Part shown: positions 15,818 to 24,511 of the stretch, in pieces
How positions within the stretch are numbered: the stretch's first letter is position 1
How the letters are laid out: the number at the start of each line of letters is the position of its first letter
Source: Clostridia bacterium
Lineage (GTDB): Bacteria; Bacillota; Clostridia; Peptostreptococcales; Anaerovoracaceae
DNA length: 64,000 bases
Direction: 5' to 3'
Assembly (NCBI GenBank): GCA_902363595.1
Contig: CABJAP010000001.1
Coordinates: 248,001-312,000 of the forward strand
Notes under the pieces: model-generated
What the model was told of the DNA's origin: nothing
Seen by the model: only the letters and a program-made list of their open reading frames with translations
Databases searched by the model: none
Position numbers and translations under genes: made by a program

Positions 15818-17791
15818 ATGAAAAAGAAAAAACGAATCTGCATGTTAGTGCTGACAGCCGTATTGGCCGTATCCGGCGCAAGCTGCGGCAGCCAGGCGGA
15901 TTTAAGCGATACATCCAAGGAAGCCAGCGCAACCACCAAAGAAGCCAACGGTCAGGTATATGCGGCCCTGGACTTTAAGGATCAGCAAGAAAAGGAATTC
16001 GCGGAAAAGGGACTCATCGCGGCTCCCGAGAATCTGGAGCTGAAAGATGAAACCGGCAAAGTGATCTGGAGCCAGAAAGCCTATAATTTTGTGGAAAACA
16101 AAGAGGCGCCGGACACTGTGAACCCCAGCCTTTGGCGAAACACCCAGAACAACCATCTCTACGGTTTGTTCAAAGTGACGGATGGTATCTACCAGGTCCG
16201 CGGCTACGATATGACCAATATCACGTTTATCGAAGGCAAGACCGGCTGGATCGTCTTCGATCCTCTCATGAGCACCGAATGTTCCAAAGCCGCTATGCAG
16301 CTGGTTGACAAAGAGCTGGGCAGGAAACCCGTTAAGGGAATTGTCATGAGCCACCCTCATGTGGACCATTACGGCGGCATCAAAGGCATTGTTTCTGCGG
16401 AGGAAGTGAAGAGAGACAAAATTCCGATCATCGTGCCCCAGGGCTTCGAAGAGCACGCAGTCAGTGAGAACGTCTACGCGGGCAATGCCATGGGGCGCAG
16501 GGCCGGCTATCAGTACGGGACCATCCTTGACAAAGGACCGAAAGGCTCCATGGCCATGGGCATCGGATTAGGCCAGTCCACGGGAACCGTTTCCTATATC
16601 TCCCCGAGCGATGAAATCAAAAAGACCGGCGAAACTCGGACTGTCGACGGCGTTGTCATGGAATTTCAGATGACCCCTGGCACCGAAGCCCCGGCGGAAA
16701 TGAACACCTGGTTCGCTGATAAAAAAGCCCTGTGGATGGCAGAAAACTGCACCGGCACTCTGCATAACCTCTATACCTTAAGAGGCGCGCAGGTGCGGGA
16801 CGGCAACGCCTGGGCAGAATATATCATGGAAGCCCTCAGCAGATACGGAAAAGAGGCGGAGGTAGTATTCCAGTCCCACAATTGGCCTCACTGGGGAAAT
16901 AAAGTCATAGGCCAGTACATGGAAAACACGGCGGCTATGTACAAATTTATTAATGATCAGACCTTGACGTACATCAACCAGGGCTACAATTCCGACGAGA
17001 TCGCCCACATGATCAAGCTGCCGGAAAACCTGGAAAAGAACTGGTACACCCGCCAGTATTACGGAACTGTCGCGCACAACGCAAGAGCAGTCTATCAGCG
17101 TTACATGGGCTGGTACGACGCCAATCCGGTGAACCTGAACAAACTGCCGGTCAGCGAAAGCGCCAAGAAATATGTGGAATACATGGGCGATACCGCCGAG
17201 ATCCTGAAAAAAGCCCAAAAGGATTTTGACAAAGGTGAGTACCAATGGGTAGCGGAAATTACCAACGTGCTGGTCTTTGCGGATCCGGAAAACAAGGAGG
17301 CCCGTTACCTGTGCGCTGACGCATTGGAGCAGCTGGCCTATCAAGCCGAGTCCGGTACCTGGCGCAACGCCTACCTATCGGGAGCCAAAGAGCTGCGGCA
17401 GGGTACCACCAGCGACAATAACCTGAAAGCAACCGGCAGCGCGGATTTGAAAAAATCCATGACCCCGGAAATGATGCTGGACTATATGGGCATCCTGCTG
17501 GATTCCAACGCGGCCCAGGATCTGAATCTGACCATCAACCTGGACTTTACTGATGAAAGCAAATACCTGCTCACCGTCAAATCCGGCGTAGTGCTCTATC
17601 AAAAAAACACCAGCTCAAAGAACGCAGACGCCACACTGACCATGCCGAAAGCGGGCATGGCCGCTATCCTTGGAAAAGATGAAGCGGCGCAGAAAAAAGC
17701 CATTAAAATCACAGGCGATCAGGACGTAATCAAAAAGCTGACCGAGCATATGGTGGAATTCGAGTATTTCTTTAACATTGTAGAGCCATAG
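15818..17791 (+). CDS. Alkyl/aryl-sulfatase-like MBL-fold lipoprotein (SdsA family)
   Basis: A 657-residue protein with an N-terminal lipoprotein-like signal (VSGASC), then a metallo-beta-lactamase domain with SHPHVDHYGG zinc ligands, further zinc residues in AENCTGTLHN and FQSHNWPHWG, a helical dimerisation domain, and a C-terminal SCP2-like domain (from about residue 530). This order is that of SdsA1/YjcS-type alkylsulfatases, which hydrolyse primary alkyl sulfates such as SDS to alcohol and sulfate. The AAAGGAGG ribosome site selects the ATG at 15818. It is the centre of an operon with surface proteins and another lipoprotein 13 bases downstream. Confidence 0.9.
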   Translation: MKKKKRICMLVLTAVLAVSGASCGSQADLSDTSKEASATTKEANGQVYAALDFKDQQEKEFAEKGLIAAPENLELKDETGKVIWSQKAYNFVENKEAPDTVNPSLWRNTQNNHLYGLFKVTDGIYQVRGYDMTNITFIEGKTGWIVFDPLMSTECSKAAMQLVDKELGRKPVKGIVMSHPHVDHYGGIKGIVSAEEVKRDKIPIIVPQGFEEHAVSENVYAGNAMGRRAGYQYGTILDKGPKGSMAMGIGLGQSTGTVSYISPSDEIKKTGETRTVDGVVMEFQMTPGTEAPAEMNTWFADKKALWMAENCTGTLHNLYTLRGAQVRDGNAWAEYIMEALSRYGKEAEVVFQSHNWPHWGNKVIGQYMENTAAMYKFINDQTLTYINQGYNSDEIAHMIKLPENLEKNWYTRQYYGTVAHNARAVYQRYMGWYDANPVNLNKLPVSESAKKYVEYMGDTAEILKKAQKDFDKGEYQWVAEITNVLVFADPENKEARYLCADALEQLAYQAESGTWRNAYLSGAKELRQGTTSDNNLKATGSADLKKSMTPEMMLDYMGILLDSNAAQDLNLTINLDFTDESKYLLTVKSGVVLYQKNTSSKNADATLTMPKAGMAAILGKDEAAQKKAIKITGDQDVIKKLTEHMVEFEYFFNIVEP

Positions 17792-17804
17792 GGAGGAAAC
17801 AGTC

Positions 17805-18602
17805 ATGAAGAAAAAACTTGTATGTCTGGGGCTGGCGCTGCTATTAGGTGCAGCGCTTACGGCCTGCGGGAAAACGGACGATGCTTCAATGGACGGCAAA
17901 GAAGCGCTTGCCGCCGTAAAGAGCTTGCAGGAAAACTTGCGTACAATCAGCAGCGCACAAATCCATGCCAAGATCGAAAGCACGATGAAATCCGGTGACG
18001 CTTCAAAAACTACGACGGCAAAAACCGAAGTAAAAGCCGAACTGGCCGCGAACCAGAACAAAGGGACGGATATGAAAATCAGTCAGAAAGAAACCATAGA
18101 TGGGGTGGAACGCCAATCTACCATCTACATAAAAGGAAAGCAAGCTTACCTTGATACCGGGACTGAAAAAATCCGCGCTGCCGCAGACCAAATTCCCGTC
18201 ACTGCAGCTGCTCTGGGTCAATATCTATTGGATGGAATCAATGAAGAAACCCTAAAAAACCTGGACAAAAAGGAAGAAAAAGATGGGTATGTCTATCAGC
18301 TGACGGTAGACGACGGCCAATTTATGGAATACCTGGGAAAAATCGCGGTTCCATCCGGAGCTGCGGCCTCGGATACGGCAGCAGATATAGAAAAGCTAGA
18401 GCTTCGGATTACTGCGGATCAAGGAAACATACCGAAAACAGTACAGATGGATTGTGTCTACAGCATGGATCCTGACAGCAAAGGAGAGAAACCGCTCCGG
18501 GAGAGTTATCAGGCGCAGATAGAGTATCGCAGCATTAATTCGGGTTTGACAATCGATTTTCCCGATTTCAGCCGTTATAAAGCGATAAACACAGAAAAGT
18601 AA
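17805..18602 (+). CDS. Lipoprotein of the DUF6612 / LppX-like type
   Basis: A 265-residue lipoprotein with lipobox LTAC at residues 18-21. The mature part has the pattern seen in bacterial lipid-carrier-like lipoproteins: SLQENLRTISSAQIHAKIES, a TIYIKGKQAYLDTG strand pair, and a second half ending FPDFSRYKAI. Such domains form a half-barrel that may bind lipids or hydrophobic molecules, which would suit an operon partner of an alkylsulfatase; that link is inference. GGAGG precedes the ATG, 13 bases after the previous stop. Confidence 0.75.
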   Translation: MKKKLVCLGLALLLGAALTACGKTDDASMDGKEALAAVKSLQENLRTISSAQIHAKIESTMKSGDASKTTTAKTEVKAELAANQNKGTDMKISQKETIDGVERQSTIYIKGKQAYLDTGTEKIRAAADQIPVTAAALGQYLLDGINEETLKNLDKKEEKDGYVYQLTVDDGQFMEYLGKIAVPSGAAASDTAADIEKLELRITADQGNIPKTVQMDCVYSMDPDSKGEKPLRESYQAQIEYRSINSGLTIDFPDFSRYKAINTEK

Positions 18603-18614
18603 GGGGTGAGCGAA

Positions 18615-21600
18615 GTGATAAGAAAAAGAATAGGGATTTTTGTTATATGCTTTGCCTTAGTGACAAGTTATTTGCTGGGCGGCGCTTTTGTAAAGAAAAA
18701 TGAAGCCCACGCTGAGGTTGTTGCGGATTGGGCCATAGGAAAAGTGTTAGATGCAACACTAAACGTAGTCAATGGAGTATTTTTAAAGCTGATGGGCGAG
18801 GCGATCGACAATACGGAAAACGAAACACTGAAAAACATTGAACAGTTTGTAGTAGATGCGGACAATCTGTTCCTTGCAGGCGAAGCTGACCACTCCTCCG
18901 AACAAATATTGGAGGAGCTGAACGCCATAAGCAACCAAATCGACACCATGGACCAATCGATTCAAGGTGCTCTCAATCAAATGTTCCAATATGATGTAAA
19001 AGGCCAGGTGGAGCAGCTGCACAAAGGGATCAATGGAATTTATATGGAATTATCGCGAACAGAAGACCTGTATACCGCCTACCTGCAGGCTGCTTCGGAT
19101 TACTCGCAGGCGGTTTTAGACCAAAGCGAGGGGAAAGCAAATGATGACAAAGTGGAAGATGCAAAAATAGATTTTAATAACAGCAGAAAAAACCTGGAAA
19201 AGGCGTTCCGGCAATTGGATTTCAAGAAAAAACTGGATGGGATAGCCTCCTATTGCTGTGTCCTTTATCCAAGCTATGAAGCAAATGCAGCCTCCGGAAG
19301 ATCCGCAAACACCAAACTGTCCCAAACCTATCCGGGACAATTATGGACCTTACTGAATATAAGCGTACCTTTTGACCATCAGAAGTATGAAGCAATGACA
19401 GCTGCGGCCAACGACTGCGCGCAGGTATTCGAGTTAGCATTACGGATGAATCGGGTTTACTTTGACTATTATAGCGCCAAGTACGAGAATGACCCTGACA
19501 AGAAAAGTACCCTGAAAAACATGTCAAAGCAATATGAGCAGATGGCCAATGGTACGATCAACGCGATCAATGATTTAACCAGGCAGTTTACCGGATACCA
19601 GGAAATGGATTCAAAATACAAAAGTTATGTGGATTTGAAAATGAATATCCCCGCCCTGATGCGGCCATACGATGTTCAGACGGCAAAAGACCTGAATTAC
19701 GCAGAGAAAGATACGCATAAAACATATTATCGGCCTGCCGGCTGGCTGCCTCTGCAAAGTAAAGAAATCTATACAGCTTGGTCTGCGAATACGAGACCGC
19801 AAATGAATTTTTATAGGATCGCCATAGATGGAACGCCATACTTATTTTTAAAAGACCCGGGAGTCAGCGGCGAAGGCGTAGTCTATAGAGAGGAAAAAAA
19901 AGTAGATTCTGGTTGGTCTTATTGGTATTATTACGGACAGGATTATTTCAATCTACTGCGGACGAGTGATGGGTTTTACTCGATGCCGGGAACCTATGCC
20001 GATGTGGCGGCGATCACAAAGAGCGATGCCTATAATGCCGTGAGCGGGAACCTTCTTGACTATCTGAGAAAAAACGGCGGGCTTTCCGGTCTCCCGTCCA
20101 ATGCTGAATATGTGATGACAAGGGATGGAAGAGGGTATATGCTGCCTCGCCTAACTTTGAAGGCCAATAACTATACAGAAATGGCATACTGGTGCAGTAC
20201 GACCTTAAACAAAGACAATCCGTCCAAAGCCCAGGCCAAAGTGGATCTTGAAGATGTCAACTATAATAGAAGCAAACTCATTGCAATGCTGGCAGGCGAC
20301 AAAAATAAGAAAGAACAATCCTCCGTCTCCGTGAGCCTTTCCGACCAGCGGGGGAGCCTGACGGTAACAGATGAAGAAGGAAATTCCATCAGCGGCAAAG
20401 TACAAGCAGGAAGGACGCTGACGCTGAAACTAAAAGTAGAAGAGGGCGCTAAGCTCCGCAGTCTCAAATGGGTTTCTAAGGATTACAAGACAAAGGTGGA
20501 TATCGCAACCGGCGATAGTCTTGAACTGATGAAGGCCGATAAGGATGGATTTTATACCTTCACCTATCCCATGTCCTATCAGGACTGCACCTTCCAGGCT
20601 GACTTTACCAATGCGGAAGAAGAAGGCGAAGGAACAGAGGAGAATCCATATCTCATTTCATCTGCGCAGGATTATGTGGATTATGCGACAAAAGCAAAGG
20701 AAGATGATACATATAACAAAGCCAATTACAAGCTTACTGCTGATATTGACTTTTGGAAGGAAAAAGCTAGTAAGAATGCAGTATTAGGACAAAACAAAGA
20801 AGGGTTCAACGGAACCTTTGACGGCGGCGGCCATACGATAACCGGGATGGATTGGTGGGGCGCGTTTGATACTATCGGCAAAGATGGGGTTGTCCGTAAC
20901 CTGCTGATTACGACGGGCGACCAAAGATTCCTTGGTTTCATGTCCCTTATAGCAAGAGAAAACAATGGGTTGATAACAGGCTGTGGAATCCTGGGCGATA
21001 AGACAAGGCCTGTGACCAATTCGTATGATGGTGTAATTGGGGCAATTGCACAATCAAATGGCAAGGCAGGAACAATAGAAAACTGCTATAATTCCCTTTC
21101 CATAACTGCCAATGGCAAATACTCGAGGCTTGGAGCGATAGCCGGCGATAATGCCGGAATCATTCGCAACTGCTACAATACAGGAGATTTATCAAGCGAT
21201 AGCAGTTTCAGCTATAATCGTAAGGCCAGCACTGTATTTAACTGCTATGATGCCGGAATCGTCAGAGGCTCAGTATTCAGCGGTGAACAGGGCGCTGACA
21301 TCCGGGATGTATTCTACCAGACAGGAAAGGATGTGTATTCATCTCAGGGGATCGGCCTGACCGAGGAACAGATGAAAGGCAATGATCTTCTTGCGGCTCT
21401 CAACAAAAACGTCACCAAGACCGAAGACCTGTGCCGGTGGATCATCAAAGAAGGGACCAATAGCGGCTATCCGATCCTGGGAACCGTACCGGACCGCTAT
21501 GCTCTTTCCACCGACATCAAAGGCAAGGGCAGCCTGATCGTGGCCGATGAAGAGGATAAAGAAATCCACAAAGCCGTCAGCGGCCAGGCCGTGAAAGTGA

Positions 21601-22421
21601 CGGCCACCCCGGAGGGCGGCAGGCAGGTAGATAATCTGAAGCTGTACGATGAAAAAGGGAAAACCATCAAGAAGCTGGAAGTAAAAGCGGACGAAAAAGG
21701 AATTGTCAAAACCAGCTTTGCCATGCCGGAGCAGAATGCGACCGTGCATGTAAAATTTGCCAAACAGGAAACACCTGAAGCAGGGCGCAAAGAAACCGGC
21801 GGTAAAGAGGAAACCGGGCAGAAAGACAGCGCTGTCCAAAAGAAAGGCAGCGGCCCGATCTACGATAAGGCGGTCCTGACTGACAAAGACACCGGTATCA
21901 CAGTTACCGGCGATGAGGTCGATACCAGGGCGGTCCTTAAAGTAGAGGCGTACGATGAAACCGACCCGCGGCATGAGCAAATTGAGGACGCTGCTTCCGA
22001 TGATGTACTGGCATCCTATGATGTGTCCCTAACCCTGGTCGATGAGCAGGGAAAAGAGATCAAAGCGGACACACCAAAATTCAAAGGAACCCTGGATGTA
22101 GCCTTTCCTATTCGGGAGTCTGATCGGGAGAAAGATCTGAAAGTCCTCCATGGAAGCGAGGACGGCCTCAAATTTGAGGACGGGGGGCTAAAAGACGACG
22201 GCCTTTACCATGTATCCGTTACTCATCTGTCGCCTTTCGCGGTAGTGGAACACCAAGAAGACCTGAAGGCTGACCTGAGCGCAGGGGAAACCCTTGACCC
22301 GGGCAGCGGCGGCAGCGCCCGGATTTGGATCGTCATCGCCTGCATTGCGGCGGTTGCCATCACTGCATCCATCATTTTAATCGTTAGAAAACGCAGGAAA
22401 GAGAAAGGGACATCACAATGA
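18615..22421 (+). CDS. Large cell-surface protein: helical N domain, GLUG-like repeats, C-terminal membrane anchor
   Basis: A 1268-residue protein with a signal peptide (cleavage near AHA, residue 33). A long alpha-helical region follows: an amphipathic/hydrophobic helix (WAIGKVLDATLNVVNGVFLKL), then coiled-coil-like stretches to about residue 330, and a Tyr/Trp-rich middle. A beta domain comes near residues 565-660. GLUG/right-handed beta-helix-like repeats span about 673-860 (FNGTFDGGGHTITG, IENCYNSLSI, IIRNCYNTGDLS). Further beta domains, a membrane helix (1237-1257) and RKRRKEK complete it. GTG at 18615 is preferred since AGGGG precedes it; GTG at 18606 lacks a ribosome site. Function unknown; adhesin or pore-forming-like protein are both possible. 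Confidence 0.8.
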   Translation: MIRKRIGIFVICFALVTSYLLGGAFVKKNEAHAEVVADWAIGKVLDATLNVVNGVFLKLMGEAIDNTENETLKNIEQFVVDADNLFLAGEADHSSEQILEELNAISNQIDTMDQSIQGALNQMFQYDVKGQVEQLHKGINGIYMELSRTEDLYTAYLQAASDYSQAVLDQSEGKANDDKVEDAKIDFNNSRKNLEKAFRQLDFKKKLDGIASYCCVLYPSYEANAASGRSANTKLSQTYPGQLWTLLNISVPFDHQKYEAMTAAANDCAQVFELALRMNRVYFDYYSAKYENDPDKKSTLKNMSKQYEQMANGTINAINDLTRQFTGYQEMDSKYKSYVDLKMNIPALMRPYDVQTAKDLNYAEKDTHKTYYRPAGWLPLQSKEIYTAWSANTRPQMNFYRIAIDGTPYLFLKDPGVSGEGVVYREEKKVDSGWSYWYYYGQDYFNLLRTSDGFYSMPGTYADVAAITKSDAYNAVSGNLLDYLRKNGGLSGLPSNAEYVMTRDGRGYMLPRLTLKANNYTEMAYWCSTTLNKDNPSKAQAKVDLEDVNYNRSKLIAMLAGDKNKKEQSSVSVSLSDQRGSLTVTDEEGNSISGKVQAGRTLTLKLKVEEGAKLRSLKWVSKDYKTKVDIATGDSLELMKADKDGFYTFTYPMSYQDCTFQADFTNAEEEGEGTEENPYLISSAQDYVDYATKAKEDDTYNKANYKLTADIDFWKEKASKNAVLGQNKEGFNGTFDGGGHTITGMDWWGAFDTIGKDGVVRNLLITTGDQRFLGFMSLIARENNGLITGCGILGDKTRPVTNSYDGVIGAIAQSNGKAGTIENCYNSLSITANGKYSRLGAIAGDNAGIIRNCYNTGDLSSDSSFSYNRKASTVFNCYDAGIVRGSVFSGEQGADIRDVFYQTGKDVYSSQGIGLTEEQMKGNDLLAALNKNVTKTEDLCRWIIKEGTNSGYPILGTVPDRYALSTDIKGKGSLIVADEEDKEIHKAVSGQAVKVTATPEGGRQVDNLKLYDEKGKTIKKLEVKADEKGIVKTSFAMPEQNATVHVKFAKQETPEAGRKETGGKEETGQKDSAVQKKGSGPIYDKAVLTDKDTGITVTGDEVDTRAVLKVEAYDETDPRHEQIEDAASDDVLASYDVSLTLVDEQGKEIKADTPKFKGTLDVAFPIRESDREKDLKVLHGSEDGLKFEDGGLKDDGLYHVSVTHLSPFAVVEHQEDLKADLSAGETLDPGSGGSARIWIVIACIAAVAITASIILIVRKRRKEKGTSQ

Positions 22422-22641
22422 ACAAAGAGAGGCAGACTATGAAAGCGATCGCCCTGACATTGTGCCTGTGCCTGCTCCTGGGGGTCTTTGCCTTTGGAAA
22501 TCCACAGGCAGCCTATGGGTGGACGCCGTCGGAGCAAGCGCAAGAGCGATGCTACGGTAAACTCATCGTGGGACCAGAATAAGAAGTATGACCAGTCCTT
22601 CTATAATGAAATCATGAAAATCCTGCCAGAATGAGCTATTG
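22418..22641 (+). pseudogene. Broken secreted-protein gene: signal peptide joined out of frame to a short C-terminal tail
   Basis: The ATG at 22418 overlaps the previous stop. It encodes a clear signal peptide (MKAIALTLCLCLLLGVFAFG, from residue 8) and ends after only 54 codons at 22580-22582. In the +1 frame the sequence continues as NSSWDQNKKYDQSFYNEIMK and stops inside the following terminator. The tail has the look of the end of a secreted hydrolase (SWD...FY). This suggests an internal deletion plus frameshift in a once longer gene. The alternative, a genuine 54-residue secreted peptide, cannot be excluded. Confidence 0.5.
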
Positions 22642-22659
22642 ATCTGGCAGGATCTTTTT
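22620..22659 (+). terminator. Terminator of the surface-protein operon
   Basis: A perfect 10-bp stem, ATCCTGCCAG (22620-22629) with CTGGCAGGAT (22644-22653), followed by CTTTTT. Confidence 0.9.
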
Positions 22660-22704
22660 CTGCAAGAAAATGCTGACATTCATGTCGTTTAATACGCTTG
22701 CTCG

Positions 22705-22713
22705 TGATATAAT
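22705..22713 (+). promoter_or_regulatory. Extended -10 promoter for the DUF4190 gene
   Basis: TGATATAAT contains the TGN extension and a consensus -10. It lies about 45 bases before the ATG at 22759. The -35 region is poor, as usual for extended -10 promoters. Confidence 0.55.
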
Positions 22714-22758
22714 ATAAGTAGAAACCAATATCGAACTAGAGAACAGCGAGGTGACATT

Positions 22759-23112
22759 ATGGACGAAAAGAAGAGAAGGGCAGAAGAGCTGAATCTTGCC
22801 AACGAAAACGAAGAAGTGGAAACCATCATCGAAGAGATTGAGGAAGCGAAAGGAAGCGTTTACCGGCAGGCCATGAACGAGAAAGCTGTGATTGCCTTCA
22901 CCCTGGGCGTGCTCAGCATCGTTTTTATCTGGCTCTTTATCTTTGCGGCCCCGGTTCTAGGTGCTGTGGGAATCCTTTTCGGCGTTCAGGCCAGAAAGGA
23001 AGCAAAAAAGACTGCTTACGGCGGAAACGGCATGGCTGCGGTAGGGCTGGTCTGTTCCATCGTCGCTCTGGCAGTCTCGGTGATAAAACTGCTGGTGGAT
23101 CTGACCTTTTAA
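22759..23112 (+). CDS. DUF4190 domain membrane protein
   Basis: A 117-residue protein with an acidic, charged N-terminal tail (residues 1-40, many Glu) and two hydrophobic helices. The arrangement KAVIAFTLGVLSIVF, then APVLGAVGILFGVQARKE, then NGMAAVGLVCSIVALA is the DUF4190 signature. The GXXXGILFGVQA loop is typical. Function of the family is unknown; members sit in the cytoplasmic membrane. AGCGAGGTG acts as ribosome site. Confidence 0.85.
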   Translation: MDEKKRRAEELNLANENEEVETIIEEIEEAKGSVYRQAMNEKAVIAFTLGVLSIVFIWLFIFAAPVLGAVGILFGVQARKEAKKTAYGGNGMAAVGLVCSIVALAVSVIKLLVDLTF

Positions 23113-23222
23113 CCAAATCCAATTGTGCGGCCGTCATTGACACCGTAAATGTTCTATGATAATCTAAAACTTAACTTTGTAAGGGATTTTTTTGACATTC
23201 AATTTAAGGAGGAAGAACAGAA

Positions 23223-24062
23223 ATGAATAATATCATCGTACTGGAACCCAGTTCAAACCTGCGGGCGCTAGGGAGGAACGCTTTGGCAGGCAAGTGGAAA
23301 ATCGCAATCACAGCGGTTCTGATTTATCAGATCTGCGTTACGCTGCCGGCACTGATTTTGGACCAGCTTTTCGGAAAGACGCTGGCGGAGCTATACGGTA
23401 ATATCTATTATGACAATTCCTATGGAATGGCTTCCGATATCGTGGAAGGAATCAGCTACGGCGCGCAAAAGATATCCACCATGTCCGGTGTCTATATTTT
23501 TTTGGTGACAGGAGCATTTACCCTTGGACTGACGATCTTTTTCATCAATTTGTTCCGCGCAAGGCAACTGGACGTGGCACAGGTGTTTTCCGGATTTGAA
23601 CAGTTTTTCAAGGCATTAGGTCTGATGTTTATGGTTGGATTGTTTACTTTCCTGTGGACATTACTGCTTATTGTTCCAGGTATCATTGCCGCGATTCGTT
23701 ACAGCCAGGCATTTTTCATTCTTGCCGATGATCCCAATAAAGGGATCATGGAATGTATTAATGAGAGTAAATGGCTGATGAACGGGAATAAAGCCAAGTA
23801 TTTCTGCCTCCAGCTATCCTTTATCGGATGGCTCCTGCTCACTTCATTTGCCATTGCCATCGTCAGCGAATTCTTCTTTGCATTTATCGGCGGATCGGTC
23901 ATGATGGTAGTGATCGATTGGATTTTAGGATTGGCGATCTGCTGGGTAACTGCTTATATGACAGCTACAGATGCTGCCTTTTACGATATATTGAGAGGAA
24001 ACCTTCGCGCCAATGCTAAGGATGATTCCAAGATCAATACTTATACGCCGGGACAGTTCTAA
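23223..24062 (+). CDS. DUF975 family membrane protein
   Basis: A 279-residue protein with about six hydrophobic segments and the DUF975 layout: an N-terminal SNLRALGRNALAGKWKIAI amphipathic start, a first helix, the FRARQLDVAQVFSGFEQF loop, then IVPGIIAAIRYSQAFFILADDP and INESKWLMNGNKAKYF. Family members are integral membrane proteins of Firmicutes with no assigned role. The AAGGAGG ribosome site precedes the ATG. The Cys-rich gene starts 12 bases after its stop, so they are likely cotranscribed. Confidence 0.9.
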   Translation: MNNIIVLEPSSNLRALGRNALAGKWKIAITAVLIYQICVTLPALILDQLFGKTLAELYGNIYYDNSYGMASDIVEGISYGAQKISTMSGVYIFLVTGAFTLGLTIFFINLFRARQLDVAQVFSGFEQFFKALGLMFMVGLFTFLWTLLLIVPGIIAAIRYSQAFFILADDPNKGIMECINESKWLMNGNKAKYFCLQLSFIGWLLLTSFAIAIVSEFFFAFIGGSVMMVVIDWILGLAICWVTAYMTATDAAFYDILRGNLRANAKDDSKINTYTPGQF

Positions 24063-24074
24063 GGAGGTAATGCG

Positions 24075-24359
24075 GTGAGTCAGAAGCAGGAACAAAAAAA
24101 CTACCAGTTTTTCAGCCATAAGGACTGTGAATTTTTCCCGTGTCACCAGGTTAAAGATCCTCAGCAGTTCAACTGTTTGTTCTGCTATTGTCCTCTTTAC
24201 GCACTTGGAGATCGCTGCGGGGGCCGCTTCAAATACACGGAGACGGGGATTAAGGATTGCAGCGACTGCACCATTGTTCACAGCCCGCAGGGCTACCAAT
24301 ATGTGATGGGAAAATATCCCCTGCTGGTAGAGCTGACAAAAAAAGAAGCCGGTGAGTAA
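24075..24359 (+). CDS. Cysteine-rich small domain protein
   Basis: A 94-residue protein of the cysteine-rich small domain family. Seven cysteines follow the pattern HKDCEFFPCH...FNCLFCYCPLY...DRCGG...DCSDC, probably two metal sites. In other clostridia the family often lies near cobalamin genes, which are not seen here. Start is GTG at 24075 with GGAGG upstream. It ends the DUF975 operon before a strong terminator. Function unknown. Confidence 0.88.
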   Translation: MSQKQEQKNYQFFSHKDCEFFPCHQVKDPQQFNCLFCYCPLYALGDRCGGRFKYTETGIKDCSDCTIVHSPQGYQYVMGKYPLLVELTKKEAGE

Positions 24360-24387
24360 CCGGCGCACTTTCATAATTGAATTTAAC

Positions 24388-24447
24388 AAACGGCAAGTTT
24401 TTGCGAAAGAAAGTTTTCATTCGCAAAAATTTTGCCGTTTCCTTTTT
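24388..24447 (+). terminator. Long intrinsic terminator after the Cys-rich small protein gene
   Basis: AAACGGCAA-GTTTTTGCGAA pairs with TTCGCAAAAA-TTTTGCCGTTT, about 20 bp with a small internal mismatch, followed by CCTTTTT. Confidence 0.9.
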
Positions 24448-24511
24448 GTCACATGGATGTGCCTCCTGTGCATAGTATAGGAAAGGTAAACTTAAAAGGG
24501 GGAAATATATT

